7,410 bases of DNA from Flavobacteriales bacterium (GCA_009926905.1 RFNX01000466.1:1-7410); one strand, 5' to 3'; positions 1 to 6,992 are shown, counted from the first letter of the stretch. Program-made: numbers and translations. Notes: a model not told the origin generated them from the sequence alone.

Positions 1-1
1 A

Positions 2-571
2 CCATATACTCCACTTGAATTAGAAGGTCGTGATTTATATATCAGAGAAGGTTGTTACAACTGTCACTCGCAATTGATTCGTCCATTGCGTTTTGAAACA
101 GTTCGCTACGGAGAATATTCGAAATCAGGTGAATTCGTTTACGACCATCCATTCCAATGGGGTTCAAAAAGGACTGGTCCAGACTTAGCGAGAGAAGGTG
201 GACTGAGAAGTAACATCTGGCATTATAACCACATGTTCCGACCAAAAGTTGTATCACCAGGATCAATTATGCCAGCTTACACTTGGATGCATGACAATGA
301 TTTAGATGTTTCGTTGATTGAGAAAAAAATTCGAGCAATGCAAACGATGGGAGTTCCTTATCCAAAAGGTTATGACAAAAAAGCATTGAAAGATTTGCGA
401 GCACAAGCGCATGCTATCGCTGTTGATGTTATTGCCAATACTCCAAAATCAGCTTTAAAAGGAATCAGCATCAAAGAGAAAACAAGAGAAATCGAGAAAA
501 AAGAAATCATTGCAATGATTGCTTATTTGCAACGATTAGGAACAGATATTAAAGTAAAACCTTCAAAATAA
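2..571 (+). CDS. ccoO: cbb3-type cytochrome c oxidase subunit II, C-terminal part (CcoO, possibly the end of a CcoNO fusion); 5' truncated
   Basis: The reading frame is open from base 2, giving 189 residues that continue from outside the window. CcoO is the membrane-anchored monoheme cytochrome c subunit that passes electrons from CcoP towards the catalytic CcoN subunit on the periplasmic side. The heme attachment motif CYNCH lies at 53-67, followed by the family stretches around RYGEYSKSGEF, DHPFQWGSKRTGPDLAR and GSIMPAYTW. The Met codon at 269-271 in the last of these is the expected axial heme ligand. A start at the TTG at 74 would discard the heme motif, so it is not a real start. In many Bacteroidota CcoN and CcoO are fused, and the window cannot show whether that holds here. 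The usual SQMIRP after the heme motif reads SQLIRP. The gene stops 5 bases before ccoQ. Confidence 0.96.
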   Translation, partial: PYTPLELEGRDLYIREGCYNCHSQLIRPLRFETVRYGEYSKSGEFVYDHPFQWGSKRTGPDLAREGGLRSNIWHYNHMFRPKVVSPGSIMPAYTWMHDNDLDVSLIEKKIRAMQTMGVPYPKGYDKKALKDLRAQAHAIAVDVIANTPKSALKGISIKEKTREIEKKEIIAMIAYLQRLGTDIKVKPSK

Positions 572-576
572 AGACC

Positions 577-768
577 ATGTTACGATTTATAAAACATAAC
601 TTAGAAAGCATCGGAAACGTAGAATTTTTCCCTCTTTTTTCCCTATTGATTTTTGTAATATTCTTCTTAATAGTGGTTTTGAGAGTGATAAAAATGTCAA
701 AATCAACTGTTGCTGAATTAAGCGACATACCATTAAATGACACGATGGATATCAATTTAAAAGATTAG
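577..768 (+). CDS. ccoQ: CcoQ/FixQ-like small membrane subunit of cbb3 oxidase
   Basis: This is a 63-residue protein with a short basic N-terminus, one membrane helix at about residues 17-39, and a polar cytoplasmic tail containing the segment ELSDIPLND. Bacteroidota CcoQ proteins typically show this layout: MLxFIKHN start, single helix, acidic tail with a PL motif. CcoQ is a non-catalytic subunit that stabilises the CcoP-CcoNO interaction in other bacteria. Its place between ccoO (5-base gap) and ccoP (4-base gap) supports the call more strongly than sequence alone, because such a small protein has few diagnostic residues. CcoS, the other small protein of these operons, is a poorer match. 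No Shine-Dalgarno sequence is seen, which is normal for this phylum. Confidence 0.85.
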   Translation: MLRFIKHNLESIGNVEFFPLFSLLIFVIFFLIVVLRVIKMSKSTVAELSDIPLNDTMDINLKD

Positions 769-772
769 AATC

Positions 773-2170
773 ATGAGAAATTTCATAAAAACCTGGATAT
801 TAATTATAGTTGTTTCTGCAAGTAAATCACTTTTAGCACAGGACGGCGAACAACTTTTCAAATCTCGTTGCAATACGTGTCACATGATTGACAAAAATTC
901 AACGGGGCCTAAATTAAAAGGCGTAATGCAAAAATGGAAAGATGCTGGTGAAGGAGAACTGATTTACCAATGGGTTTCAAATTCAACATCTTTGATCGCT
1001 TCTGGAAAAAGTGAATTGGCAAAAGCGATTTCTACTTATAGTCCAACAGCAATGCCAGCTCAAACGGTTACGAAAGAAGAAGTAGATGCGATTTTCGAAT
1101 ATATTGAAACACCTCCTGTTAGTGTTACTCCTAATGACTCAACTGTTGTAAATTCTGTGGTACCAACTGTAGATTATAAATACAACTTAACTGTGTTCAA
1201 CTGGTTGTTCTTTTTAACAGCGATTTTAGTTGTCATCATTGTTGTTCTTGCAGGTTCAATCATTGTATTTGTGAAATCGGATTACTTTAAGAAAAAAGTC
1301 GCTGAAAAATCAGGTACAGTTACAATTCTGACAATCCTTTTGACAATTGGTACATTCTTCTCAACTTCTAACGTTTCGGCATTGACATTCATTCACGCAG
1401 GTGAAGGTGAAAAAGACGGTCCTTGGTTGTTAGTGGAAAACATGGATTTATATGGCTTGGTAACTATCAATATCGTTCTAATGTTTGTAGTTCTTTACTT
1501 GCGTCACTTGTTCAATCAAATGGTGGCAATGACTAAAAAAACTGAAGAATTAGTCATAGAACAGCCAATAATTCAATTGAAAAAAATCAATGCCATTTTG
1601 ACGGATGTTGTACCAATCGAGGAAGAACACAAAATCTTAATGGATCACGAATACGATGGTATCCAAGAATTGGACAATAATTTACCGCCTTGGTGGGTTT
1701 GGATGTTTGTTGGATGTATCATTTTCGCTTTCGTTTATTTAATTAACTACCACGTTTTAGGAACTGGAGATTTACAAATCAAAGCGTATGAAAAAGAGAT
1801 GGCTCAAGCTCAAAAAGACATCGATGCGTATTTGACTAAAATGGCAATGAATGTTGATGAAACGAATGCAACATTAATGACAAGTCCATCCGATTTATCA
1901 GCAGGAAAAGCAATCTTCACCAACAATTGTACAACTTGTCACAAAGCAAATGGTGAAGGAGACGTTGGTCCGAACTTAACTGATAAAAATTGGATATATG
2001 GTTACGACATTAAAGATGTTTTTTCAAGTGTGAAAAACGGAAGACCAGCTGGTATGCCTGAACATGCTTCAAAACTAAATCCAATTCAAATACAACAAGT
2101 TTCTTCTTATGTACTGTCCTTACCAGTTACCAAAGGAAGAGAACCACAAGGAGAAATTATTGAAAAATAA
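773..2170 (+). CDS. ccoP: Enlarged CcoP: N-terminal cytochrome c domain fused to a Bacteroidota-type cbb3 oxidase subunit III
   Basis: This 465-residue membrane cytochrome carries electrons into the cbb3 oxidase. A signal peptide (about 1-22, ending LLAQ) leads to a first cytochrome c domain with CNTCH at 33-37 and a likely Met94 ligand (AMPA). A Thr/Val/Pro-rich linker (112-136) and a helix (140-167) follow. Next come a basic stretch (KKK at 173-175), a helix (183-200), a periplasmic loop, a helix (227-245), a cytoplasmic segment with the FixP_N-type signature HEYDGIQELDNNLPPWWVW (292-310), and a helix to about 326. The second cytochrome c domain has CTTCH at 386-390 and a likely Met428 ligand. 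Four helices place both hemes in the periplasm. Typical Bacteroidota CcoP lacks the first roughly 180 residues and has one heme, whereas proteobacterial CcoP has two heme domains, both C-terminal. This arrangement therefore looks like a fusion, and its junction resembles a signal peptide. The start ATG is 4 bases after ccoQ. Confidence 0.93.
   Translation: MRNFIKTWILIIVVSASKSLLAQDGEQLFKSRCNTCHMIDKNSTGPKLKGVMQKWKDAGEGELIYQWVSNSTSLIASGKSELAKAISTYSPTAMPAQTVTKEEVDAIFEYIETPPVSVTPNDSTVVNSVVPTVDYKYNLTVFNWLFFLTAILVVIIVVLAGSIIVFVKSDYFKKKVAEKSGTVTILTILLTIGTFFSTSNVSALTFIHAGEGEKDGPWLLVENMDLYGLVTINIVLMFVVLYLRHLFNQMVAMTKKTEELVIEQPIIQLKKINAILTDVVPIEEEHKILMDHEYDGIQELDNNLPPWWVWMFVGCIIFAFVYLINYHVLGTGDLQIKAYEKEMAQAQKDIDAYLTKMAMNVDETNATLMTSPSDLSAGKAIFTNNCTTCHKANGEGDVGPNLTDKNWIYGYDIKDVFSSVKNGRPAGMPEHASKLNPIQIQQVSSYVLSLPVTKGREPQGEIIEK
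869..883 (+). other. Heme c attachment site CNTCH, extra N-terminal domain of CcoP
   Basis: These codons encode the CXXCH motif at residues 33-37 of CcoP, about 10 residues after the predicted signal peptide cleavage site. The two Cys bind heme covalently and the His is an axial ligand. The candidate second ligand is Met94 within AMPA. The spacing fits a small class I cytochrome c. Confidence 0.9.
1928..1942 (+). other. Heme c attachment site CTTCH, C-terminal domain of CcoP
   Basis: These codons encode the CXXCH motif at residues 386-390, followed by GEGDVGPNL and a likely Met428 ligand in the context RPAGMP. This is the canonical C-terminal heme domain of Bacteroidota CcoP. Confidence 0.93.
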
Positions 2171-2223
2171 AATACTTGAATGGCAGTGCAGGAGAGAGAT
2201 TGTGAGAAAAAAAAACAATAAAA

Positions 2224-3621
2224 ATGAGTGAGCAAGAAGAAGCGTTCAGAGACCATATTTCTACGGTTGACGAAAAAGGTAAAAGAATATGGATTTTTCC
2301 GAAAAAGCCCAAAGGGTCCTATTACAATAAACGGAAAATACTAAGCTATTTCTTAATTGCTCTTTTATTTGGTGCTCCACATATAAAGATAGGTGGAGAG
2401 CCGATGTTGCTCTTTAATATTATTGAAAGAAAGTTTGTAATTCTGGGCAAAGTATTCTGGCCGCAAGACTTATATTTGTTTGCGTTAATGATGATTATTG
2501 GTGTGGTTTTCGTTATTCTTTTCACTATCATCTTTGGACGCTTGTTTTGTGGCTGGGTTTGCCCTCAGACAATCTTTATGGAAATGCTTTTTCGTCGAAT
2601 CGAATACTGGATTGACGGAGATTGGACGGAACAAAAGAAACTGGATAAAGCTCCTTGGAACGCAAATAAAATTTTCAAAAGAGCCTTAAAACATTTTATC
2701 TTTTGGATAATCTCTTTCCTGATTGCAAACACTTTTTTAGCATACATAATCGGAGCGGATGAACTTTTCAAAATCCAAATTTCCAATCCATCTCATCACA
2801 TTGGCGGTCTAATCGCCATCACTGTTTTTACTTACGCATTTTATGGCGTATTTGCTTTCCTAAGAGAACAAGTTTGTACAACCATTTGTCCATACGGAAG
2901 ACTTCAAGGTGTTTTACTTGATAAAAATTCAATGGTTGTTGCGTACGATAATGTGAGGGGTGAAGATCGAGCAAAAATAAGAAAAGACGAAAACAGAAAA
3001 GAAGCCAAAAAAGGAGATTGCATTGATTGTGGACACTGTGTTCATGTTTGCCCAACAGGAATTGACATCAGAAATGGAACGCAACTGGAATGCATCAATT
3101 GTACAGCTTGCATGGATTCTTGCGACCACATGATGGAAGCTGTTGGAATGGAAAAAGGATTGATTCGTATCGTTTCTGAAAATGGAATCAAAAACAGAAC
3201 GCCTTTCCAATGGACAAAAAGAGTGATTGCTTACACTGTTTTACTTGCTGGAATGATACTTACATTAAGTATTTTATTGATTACTCGTAAGGATTTCGAA
3301 ACGAACATTATTCGTCAAAGAGGAACTACATACCAAACTTCAGATGATGGTTCAATCAGTAATATTTTTGAAGTAAATCTTCTAAACAAAACAAAAACCA
3401 ACTATGTTATCACCTTTAAATCAGTTGAATCACATGTAAAAATTGAACAAGTGAGTAAGAAAATAATTCTTAAAGGTGGAAAACAAATCAAAGAACGTTT
3501 GCTTATTAAAATGAAAAATGGCTATCTTGACGATGGTTTAAAGAAAATCGAAGTCGAAGTTTATGGAAATGGAAAACTAATCCAAACCATTCAGACGAAA
3601 TTTATTGGTCCATTATTGTAA
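2224..3621 (+). CDS. ccoG: CcoG/FixG/RdxA-type membrane polyferredoxin, cbb3 oxidase assembly factor
   Basis: This 465-residue protein has about five membrane helices (near 38-52, 84-105, 156-177, 192-213 and 334-354). Conserved CcoG features appear in order: an N-terminal FRDHISTVDEKGKRIW-like segment, CGWVCP with Cys109 and Cys113, CTTICPYGR with Cys218 and Cys222, and two [4Fe-4S] ferredoxin clusters. The cluster cysteines are 266/269/272/276 and 290/293/296/300. A C-terminal Ig-like beta domain (about 360-465) follows the last helix. In Rhodobacter capsulatus CcoG reduces Cu(II) to Cu(I) for insertion into cbb3 oxidase, and the same role is inferred here. All eight cluster cysteines are present and the length is normal. 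An in-frame TGA at 2203-2205 limits upstream extension, so the ATG at 2224 is the start. The gene follows ccoP after 53 bases with no terminator-like hairpin. Confidence 0.96.
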   Translation: MSEQEEAFRDHISTVDEKGKRIWIFPKKPKGSYYNKRKILSYFLIALLFGAPHIKIGGEPMLLFNIIERKFVILGKVFWPQDLYLFALMMIIGVVFVILFTIIFGRLFCGWVCPQTIFMEMLFRRIEYWIDGDWTEQKKLDKAPWNANKIFKRALKHFIFWIISFLIANTFLAYIIGADELFKIQISNPSHHIGGLIAITVFTYAFYGVFAFLREQVCTTICPYGRLQGVLLDKNSMVVAYDNVRGEDRAKIRKDENRKEAKKGDCIDCGHCVHVCPTGIDIRNGTQLECINCTACMDSCDHMMEAVGMEKGLIRIVSENGIKNRTPFQWTKRVIAYTVLLAGMILTLSILLITRKDFETNIIRQRGTTYQTSDDGSISNIFEVNLLNKTKTNYVITFKSVESHVKIEQVSKKIILKGGKQIKERLLIKMKNGYLDDGLKKIEVEVYGNGKLIQTIQTKFIGPLL

Positions 3622-3625
3622 TATT

Positions 3626-4048
3626 ATGAGATTTAGAAACGGAATTATTATAGGAATGGTAGCTTTTATGGCGTTCATTTTGACACTTGTAATCATCATA
3701 AGCTCAAAAGGTTCAGAATTAACAAGTGACGATTATTATGTCAAAGATCAAAATTTTCAAGCTGAAATAAATGCACGCCAAACAGCTTCAGACTTAGGAA
3801 ATCCTGCCAAGGTAAGAGTTTCAAACGACACACTATCTGTTTCATTTACAGATAATTCGACTGTTTCAGATGTTGAACTAAGTTTTATTCGTCCAAATGA
3901 TAAGTCATTAGATAGAACTATAAAAATCTCCAAAATTCCTGCTTTAATTCCGATTTCATTTCTAAAAAAAGGAAACTATAAAGTTGAAATTGTATTTAAA
4001 GTAAAAGGAAAAAATTGCGAACAGGTTGAAGACATAACTATAAAATGA
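3626..4048 (+). CDS. ccoH: FixH/CcoH family cbb3 oxidase assembly protein
   Basis: This 140-residue protein has one N-terminal membrane helix (about 7-26) followed by the FixH signature region DDYYVKDQNFQAEI (35-48). A periplasmic beta-rich domain contains a hydrophobic strand pattern and ends in KVEIVFKVKGKNCE. FixH/CcoH is a small anchored protein needed for stable cbb3 oxidase assembly and stays close to CcoN/CcoP. The ATG at 3626 lies 4 bases after the ccoG stop and gives the usual short cytoplasmic N-terminus. An in-frame TTG at 3605 would overlap ccoG and add seven atypical residues, so I did not choose it. The stop overlaps the next start by 4 bases (ATGA), which suggests translational coupling. 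Confidence 0.92.
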   Translation: MRFRNGIIIGMVAFMAFILTLVIIISSKGSELTSDDYYVKDQNFQAEINARQTASDLGNPAKVRVSNDTLSVSFTDNSTVSDVELSFIRPNDKSLDRTIKISKIPALIPISFLKKGNYKVEIVFKVKGKNCEQVEDITIK

Positions 4049-4782
4049 TTAATGTATTTGTAACGGCTTTTTTCCTAGGCCTTGCATCAAACTTACATTG
4101 CATTGGCATGTGTGGACCGCTCACTTTGGTTTTGCCAGTTAATCGCAAAAGTAAATTAACTATTTTTTGGGGCGTTTTGATTTATAATTTCGGACGTATT
4201 TTCACTTATACTGTTCTTGGAGTTTTAGTTGGAAGCATTGGGTTGAGTTTAAATCTATTTATTTCTGTTCAATTAATTAGTATCATCCTTGGAACCTTGA
4301 TGTTAATCATTGCATGGAGTTCCTTTTTTAAAGAGCTTGGTTTTTTAGATAAAATCTCCAATCAAATTGGTCTTTTCATTTCCAGAAGATTTTCAAGTAT
4401 CAACCAACTGCAAACAGGCTTAAAACCTTTGTTATTTGGACTTTTAAATGGTTTACTTCCTTGCGGAATGGTCTATTTGGGATTATTGAATTCAGTCGCA
4501 GCTGGTTCATTAGTTGGCTCCGTAATTTCAATGATTGTTTTTGGAATTGGAACTTTGCCAGTAATGCTTGTTTTTGCTTATTTCATGCAAAGTATGAATC
4601 GAAAATTCAAATCAAATTTAAACAAGCTTCTACCCTATTTCATTACGATAGCAGCGCTGTTAACAATCGCTCGTGGTATGAATCTCGGTATTCCTTACAT
4701 TAGTCCAAAAATCCAAACGGAACACGAAGGATTACACAGCAAACCAAAAATGGAATGTTGTAAAGTACAGAAGAAAAAATAA
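4045..4782 (+). CDS. TauE/SafE (DsbD_2-like) integral membrane protein at the end of the cbb3 operon, probable metal or thiol role
   Basis: This 245-residue, six-helix-like membrane protein belongs to the family often labelled 'sulfite exporter TauE/SafE', related to the DsbD/CcdA transmembrane domain. Visible signatures are LHCIGMCGP (Cys19, Cys23), YNFGRIFTYTVLG (47-59) in the first half, and NGLLPCGMVY (Cys140) in the second half, the two-repeat layout typical of the family. The C-terminal tail is soluble and contains His227, His231, Met236, Cys238 and Cys239, a possible metal-binding cluster. The genes are commonly placed next to ccoG/ccoH in Bacteroidota and Campylobacterota. The substrate has not been settled, and copper supply or thiol redox for oxidase maturation are inferences. 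The start is fixed by the ATGA overlap with ccoH. Confidence 0.88.
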   Translation: MINVFVTAFFLGLASNLHCIGMCGPLTLVLPVNRKSKLTIFWGVLIYNFGRIFTYTVLGVLVGSIGLSLNLFISVQLISIILGTLMLIIAWSSFFKELGFLDKISNQIGLFISRRFSSINQLQTGLKPLLFGLLNGLLPCGMVYLGLLNSVAAGSLVGSVISMIVFGIGTLPVMLVFAYFMQSMNRKFKSNLNKLLPYFITIAALLTIARGMNLGIPYISPKIQTEHEGLHSKPKMECCKVQKKK

Positions 4783-6867
4783 TTATTCTTTAACCAAGCG
4801 AACGTTTTTTACGCCAAAAGATGTTTGCATTTGAATGACATAAACACCAGCGCTTAGGTCTATTACTTCCATTTCAAATCCGTTAGATGGATTGGCTTTC
4901 ATTACTTCAACCAATTGACCAAATAAATTGTAAACCTTTACATCTTCTAATTTCACTCCATTTGGAATCTCAATAGTAACTTTATCTGATGCTGGATTTG
5001 GATAAACTTTCACTTCATCTAAAATTTGCTGACCAATTCCTAAAGTTGCAGGATCTCCAATTCTAATGTTGTCGATGTATAAATTGTTTCCACCTTTCGC
5101 ATCAAATGTGAATTTAAACTGCAAATTATCCGTTAAGTAAGAAGCTGGAATATTGTTTAAAACATCATTTTTCCAATCCAAACTGTCTTGAGGAATAAAG
5201 TTAAAAGTCACCAGTGAATCAACAGTTTTCAAAGTTCCAGAACCGTTATAAGATCGACGAATAGTCCACGTTTCTCCACAATTATTGGAAACAGAAACTT
5301 TTAATTGTTCAATATTTGATGTCTGTTTTTGAGCATAGGCAAAATCAAAAGACATCGCAACTGCTGTTAATGCACTCGCATCAAACGGTTGAGAAACAAA
5401 TTCAAAAGGTCCAACAGCTGACGTCGAGAAATTCTGTAATGTCAACGATTCATTGCTATTAAATCCAACATTTGTCACTCGCGTCCAATTAAAAGGAGCA
5501 TCTTTTGGAACAACCGACCAATAAGTATTAAAATGACTTTCAGTTTCAAACGGCTCGTGTAAACCATCAGTAATTCCAGTTGAAGGGAAAACAGTAATAT
5601 AATCCGTTTCAGAACTTGTCAATGATTCACTTCCTTTTGTCACTTGAAGCGAAACAGAATATTTACCTGGAGCATTATAAACTACAGTTATCAAAGAATC
5701 TGTTAACGAAGAAGCTTCTCCCCCATTTACCGTCCATTGACGATTTTGAATCCCGTGTAAAGAAACGTCGGTTAACAAAACCGTATCGCCCACACAAACA
5801 ATGCGCTTATTTGCTTCAAACTTCGCTCTACACAATGAAAAAGAAGTGTAATCTGTTCCCGTTGCTAGTAAATTGGCAGGCGACCACAAGTTATTTCTAT
5901 GTGCAACTGGCGAATTCAAACAGGCATGCATTCTCGTCTTTTGTCCTTCAGTAAACATCAAGGCACAATACGCATAATCCATGTAATTTTGAACATTATC
6001 GAGGCTTCCGCACGAAGTTCCACCAAGATTACAAGTTGACCAACCAATCGTTAAAGGTGTGTCGGTCACATCGTCATCGAACGCACAATTTCCACCGTCA
6101 CCACAAGGTAAATAGTAAAATCCTGGAACATTGTTTCCTCCCCAGATGTGTTGTAAATTCAAGAAATGTCCAACTTCATGTGATAAAACCGTTCTGTGAA
6201 AATATTGCGACGTACCAATTGTTCCCACATAATCGTGCGCCATAACAATTCCATCCCATTCAGGAACAGTATCAGCAGCAGCTGGCATCATCGAATGTCC
6301 TGCTAAACCAGCAGCTTCCGCACAGATATATACATTCAAATATTTATCTGGTGGCCAATGAATCAAACTTTTCACTTGATGATCTCCGATGGAAGTCAAT
6401 GACGAAACTGTTCTTGTTATTCCACTCGTACAATTTCCGTTGGGATCTTTTTGTGCCAATCGAAATTCAATTTGAGCATCCGCAGCTAACGATTTAAAAG
6501 CATTTACGATATCAGTCGTATCGCTGTTTAATTTGCGATATTGAATATTTAATTGTTTTACCGCATCTAAAATCTGAGCATCACTGATATTTTCAGCACC
6601 ATAATTATGCACCACATGAAACACAATTGGAATCACATAAAGAGCATTGTCTTTGTCGTGTGCTTGTTTTTCATAAGCTTTGGTGTAAGCTTGCAATTTT
6701 TCATTTGCACGTTGAATACCTGCATTATATTCAGGGTGATTTTTGAATAAATCTTGGTGTATTTCGTCTGTTCCACAATGCAACTCACGATTTTGAGCAA
6801 TTGAAGAAAACGGAAGAATTGATACGAAAACACTTGCAATCAAGACAATTTTAGAAAAATAGAGCAT
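4783..6867 (-). CDS. Secreted M43-type (cytophagalysin/pappalysin-like) zinc metalloprotease with T9SS sorting domain
   Basis: The product has 694 residues. A signal peptide (about 1-25, ending SSIAQ) is followed by a pro-region and an M43 protease domain. The zinc site HEVGHFLNLQH is at 230-240, with ligands His230, His234 and His240 and catalytic Glu231. The Met-turn is NYMDY at 294-298 (Met296). Asn occupies the place where HExxHxxGxxH proteases usually have Gly, a variant common in Bacteroidota M43 enzymes. Next come a PKD-like domain (about 345-428, with VCVGDTVLLTDVS and APGKYSVSLQV), a beta-sandwich or MAM-like domain (about 435-605, ending LYIDNIRIGD), and a type IX secretion C-terminal domain (about 617-694, with VKVYPNPASDKV and LSAGVYVIQMQT). 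It is probably exported across both membranes and either released or surface-attached to degrade proteins. The substrate is unknown. All catalytic residues are intact. The gene has its own upstream region behind a terminator, so it is probably monocistronic. Confidence 0.95.
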   Translation of the reverse strand: MLYFSKIVLIASVFVSILPFSSIAQNRELHCGTDEIHQDLFKNHPEYNAGIQRANEKLQAYTKAYEKQAHDKDNALYVIPIVFHVVHNYGAENISDAQILDAVKQLNIQYRKLNSDTTDIVNAFKSLAADAQIEFRLAQKDPNGNCTSGITRTVSSLTSIGDHQVKSLIHWPPDKYLNVYICAEAAGLAGHSMMPAAADTVPEWDGIVMAHDYVGTIGTSQYFHRTVLSHEVGHFLNLQHIWGGNNVPGFYYLPCGDGGNCAFDDDVTDTPLTIGWSTCNLGGTSCGSLDNVQNYMDYAYCALMFTEGQKTRMHACLNSPVAHRNNLWSPANLLATGTDYTSFSLCRAKFEANKRIVCVGDTVLLTDVSLHGIQNRQWTVNGGEASSLTDSLITVVYNAPGKYSVSLQVTKGSESLTSSETDYITVFPSTGITDGLHEPFETESHFNTYWSVVPKDAPFNWTRVTNVGFNSNESLTLQNFSTSAVGPFEFVSQPFDASALTAVAMSFDFAYAQKQTSNIEQLKVSVSNNCGETWTIRRSYNGSGTLKTVDSLVTFNFIPQDSLDWKNDVLNNIPASYLTDNLQFKFTFDAKGGNNLYIDNIRIGDPATLGIGQQILDEVKVYPNPASDKVTIEIPNGVKLEDVKVYNLFGQLVEVMKANPSNGFEMEVIDLSAGVYVIQMQTSFGVKNVRLVKE

Positions 6868-6907
6868 ACTCGATTTTTTTGTAGCGAATGTAACGATTAG
6901 AACTCAC

Positions 6908-6921
6908 AATTTCTAGAAATT
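6908..6921. promoter_or_regulatory. Perfect 14-bp palindrome, possible operator upstream of the metalloprotease gene
   Basis: The sequence AATTTCTAGAAATT equals its own reverse complement over all 14 bases. It lies 40 bases upstream of the metalloprotease start codon, inside the only stretch that can hold that gene's promoter. Symmetric sites of this length often bind dimeric regulators, but AT-rich palindromes also arise by chance and no regulator is identifiable here. Confidence 0.35.
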
Positions 6922-6937
6922 CACATGGAATTAGCAT

Positions 6938-6973
6938 AAAAAAAGCCGAACATTCATTTCGAACATTCGGCTT
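6938..6973 (-). terminator. Rho-independent terminator of the right-edge gene
   Basis: Read on the - strand, AAGCCGAA (6973-6966) pairs perfectly with TTCGGCTT (6950-6943) to form an 8-bp stem with a 15-base loop, and the transcript continues into a run of T residues (7 in total at 6944-6938, two of them within the stem). It starts 20 bases after the stop of the unknown protein gene, in the correct orientation. The loop and stem share a 9-base direct repeat (CGAACATTC on the + strand, at 6947-6955 and 6960-6968). The + strand version lacks a following T run, so it is directional. Confidence 0.85.
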
Positions 6974-6992
6974 CAAAAGAAGTGTTTAAATA

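Larger units (their letters stand above)
6868..6992. other. Intergenic region between two - strand genes, with palindrome and terminator
   Basis: These 125 bases separate the unknown protein gene (upstream on the - strand) from the metalloprotease gene. They hold a rho-independent terminator at 6938-6973 and a perfect 14-bp palindrome at 6908-6921. A T7 run lies at 6874-6880 on the + strand. The metalloprotease promoter must lie here if the terminator works. The best match to the Bacteroidota -7 element TAnnTTTG is TACATTCG (- strand, 6892-6885), which has one mismatch. No TTG sits at the proper distance upstream of it, so I do not call it as a promoter. Confidence 0.6.

Noticed and set aside
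74..571. CcoO fragment starting at TTG 74
   Set aside because: The frame is open upstream to base 2 and encodes the CYNCH heme site, so TTG is an internal Leu codon of a truncated gene.
2171..2223. Internal promoter or terminator between ccoP and ccoG
   Set aside because: I see no hairpin and no convincing promoter element; the same-strand, functionally linked genes favour one transcript.
2929..3210. 93-residue - strand ORF inside ccoG
   Set aside because: It is antisense to the conserved ferredoxin region of ccoG, and its composition follows from the opposite strand. No family features were seen.
3605..3625. Upstream TTG start for ccoH
   Set aside because: It would overlap the ccoG end and add seven residues unlike FixH N-termini; the ATG at 3626 fits the family better.
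4771..4790. AT-rich inverted repeat at the convergent gene junction as a bidirectional terminator
   Set aside because: The pairing is interrupted, almost entirely A-T, and has only one G-C pair, so it is too weak to call.
5616..5954. 112-residue + strand ORF inside the metalloprotease gene
   Set aside because: It is antisense to the PKD/protease coding region, with no recognisable domain and no plausible start context.
6885..6892. Bacteroidota -7 promoter element (TACATTCG on the - strand)
   Set aside because: It has one mismatch to TAnnTTTG, and the nearest upstream TTG is only 14 bases away rather than about 19.
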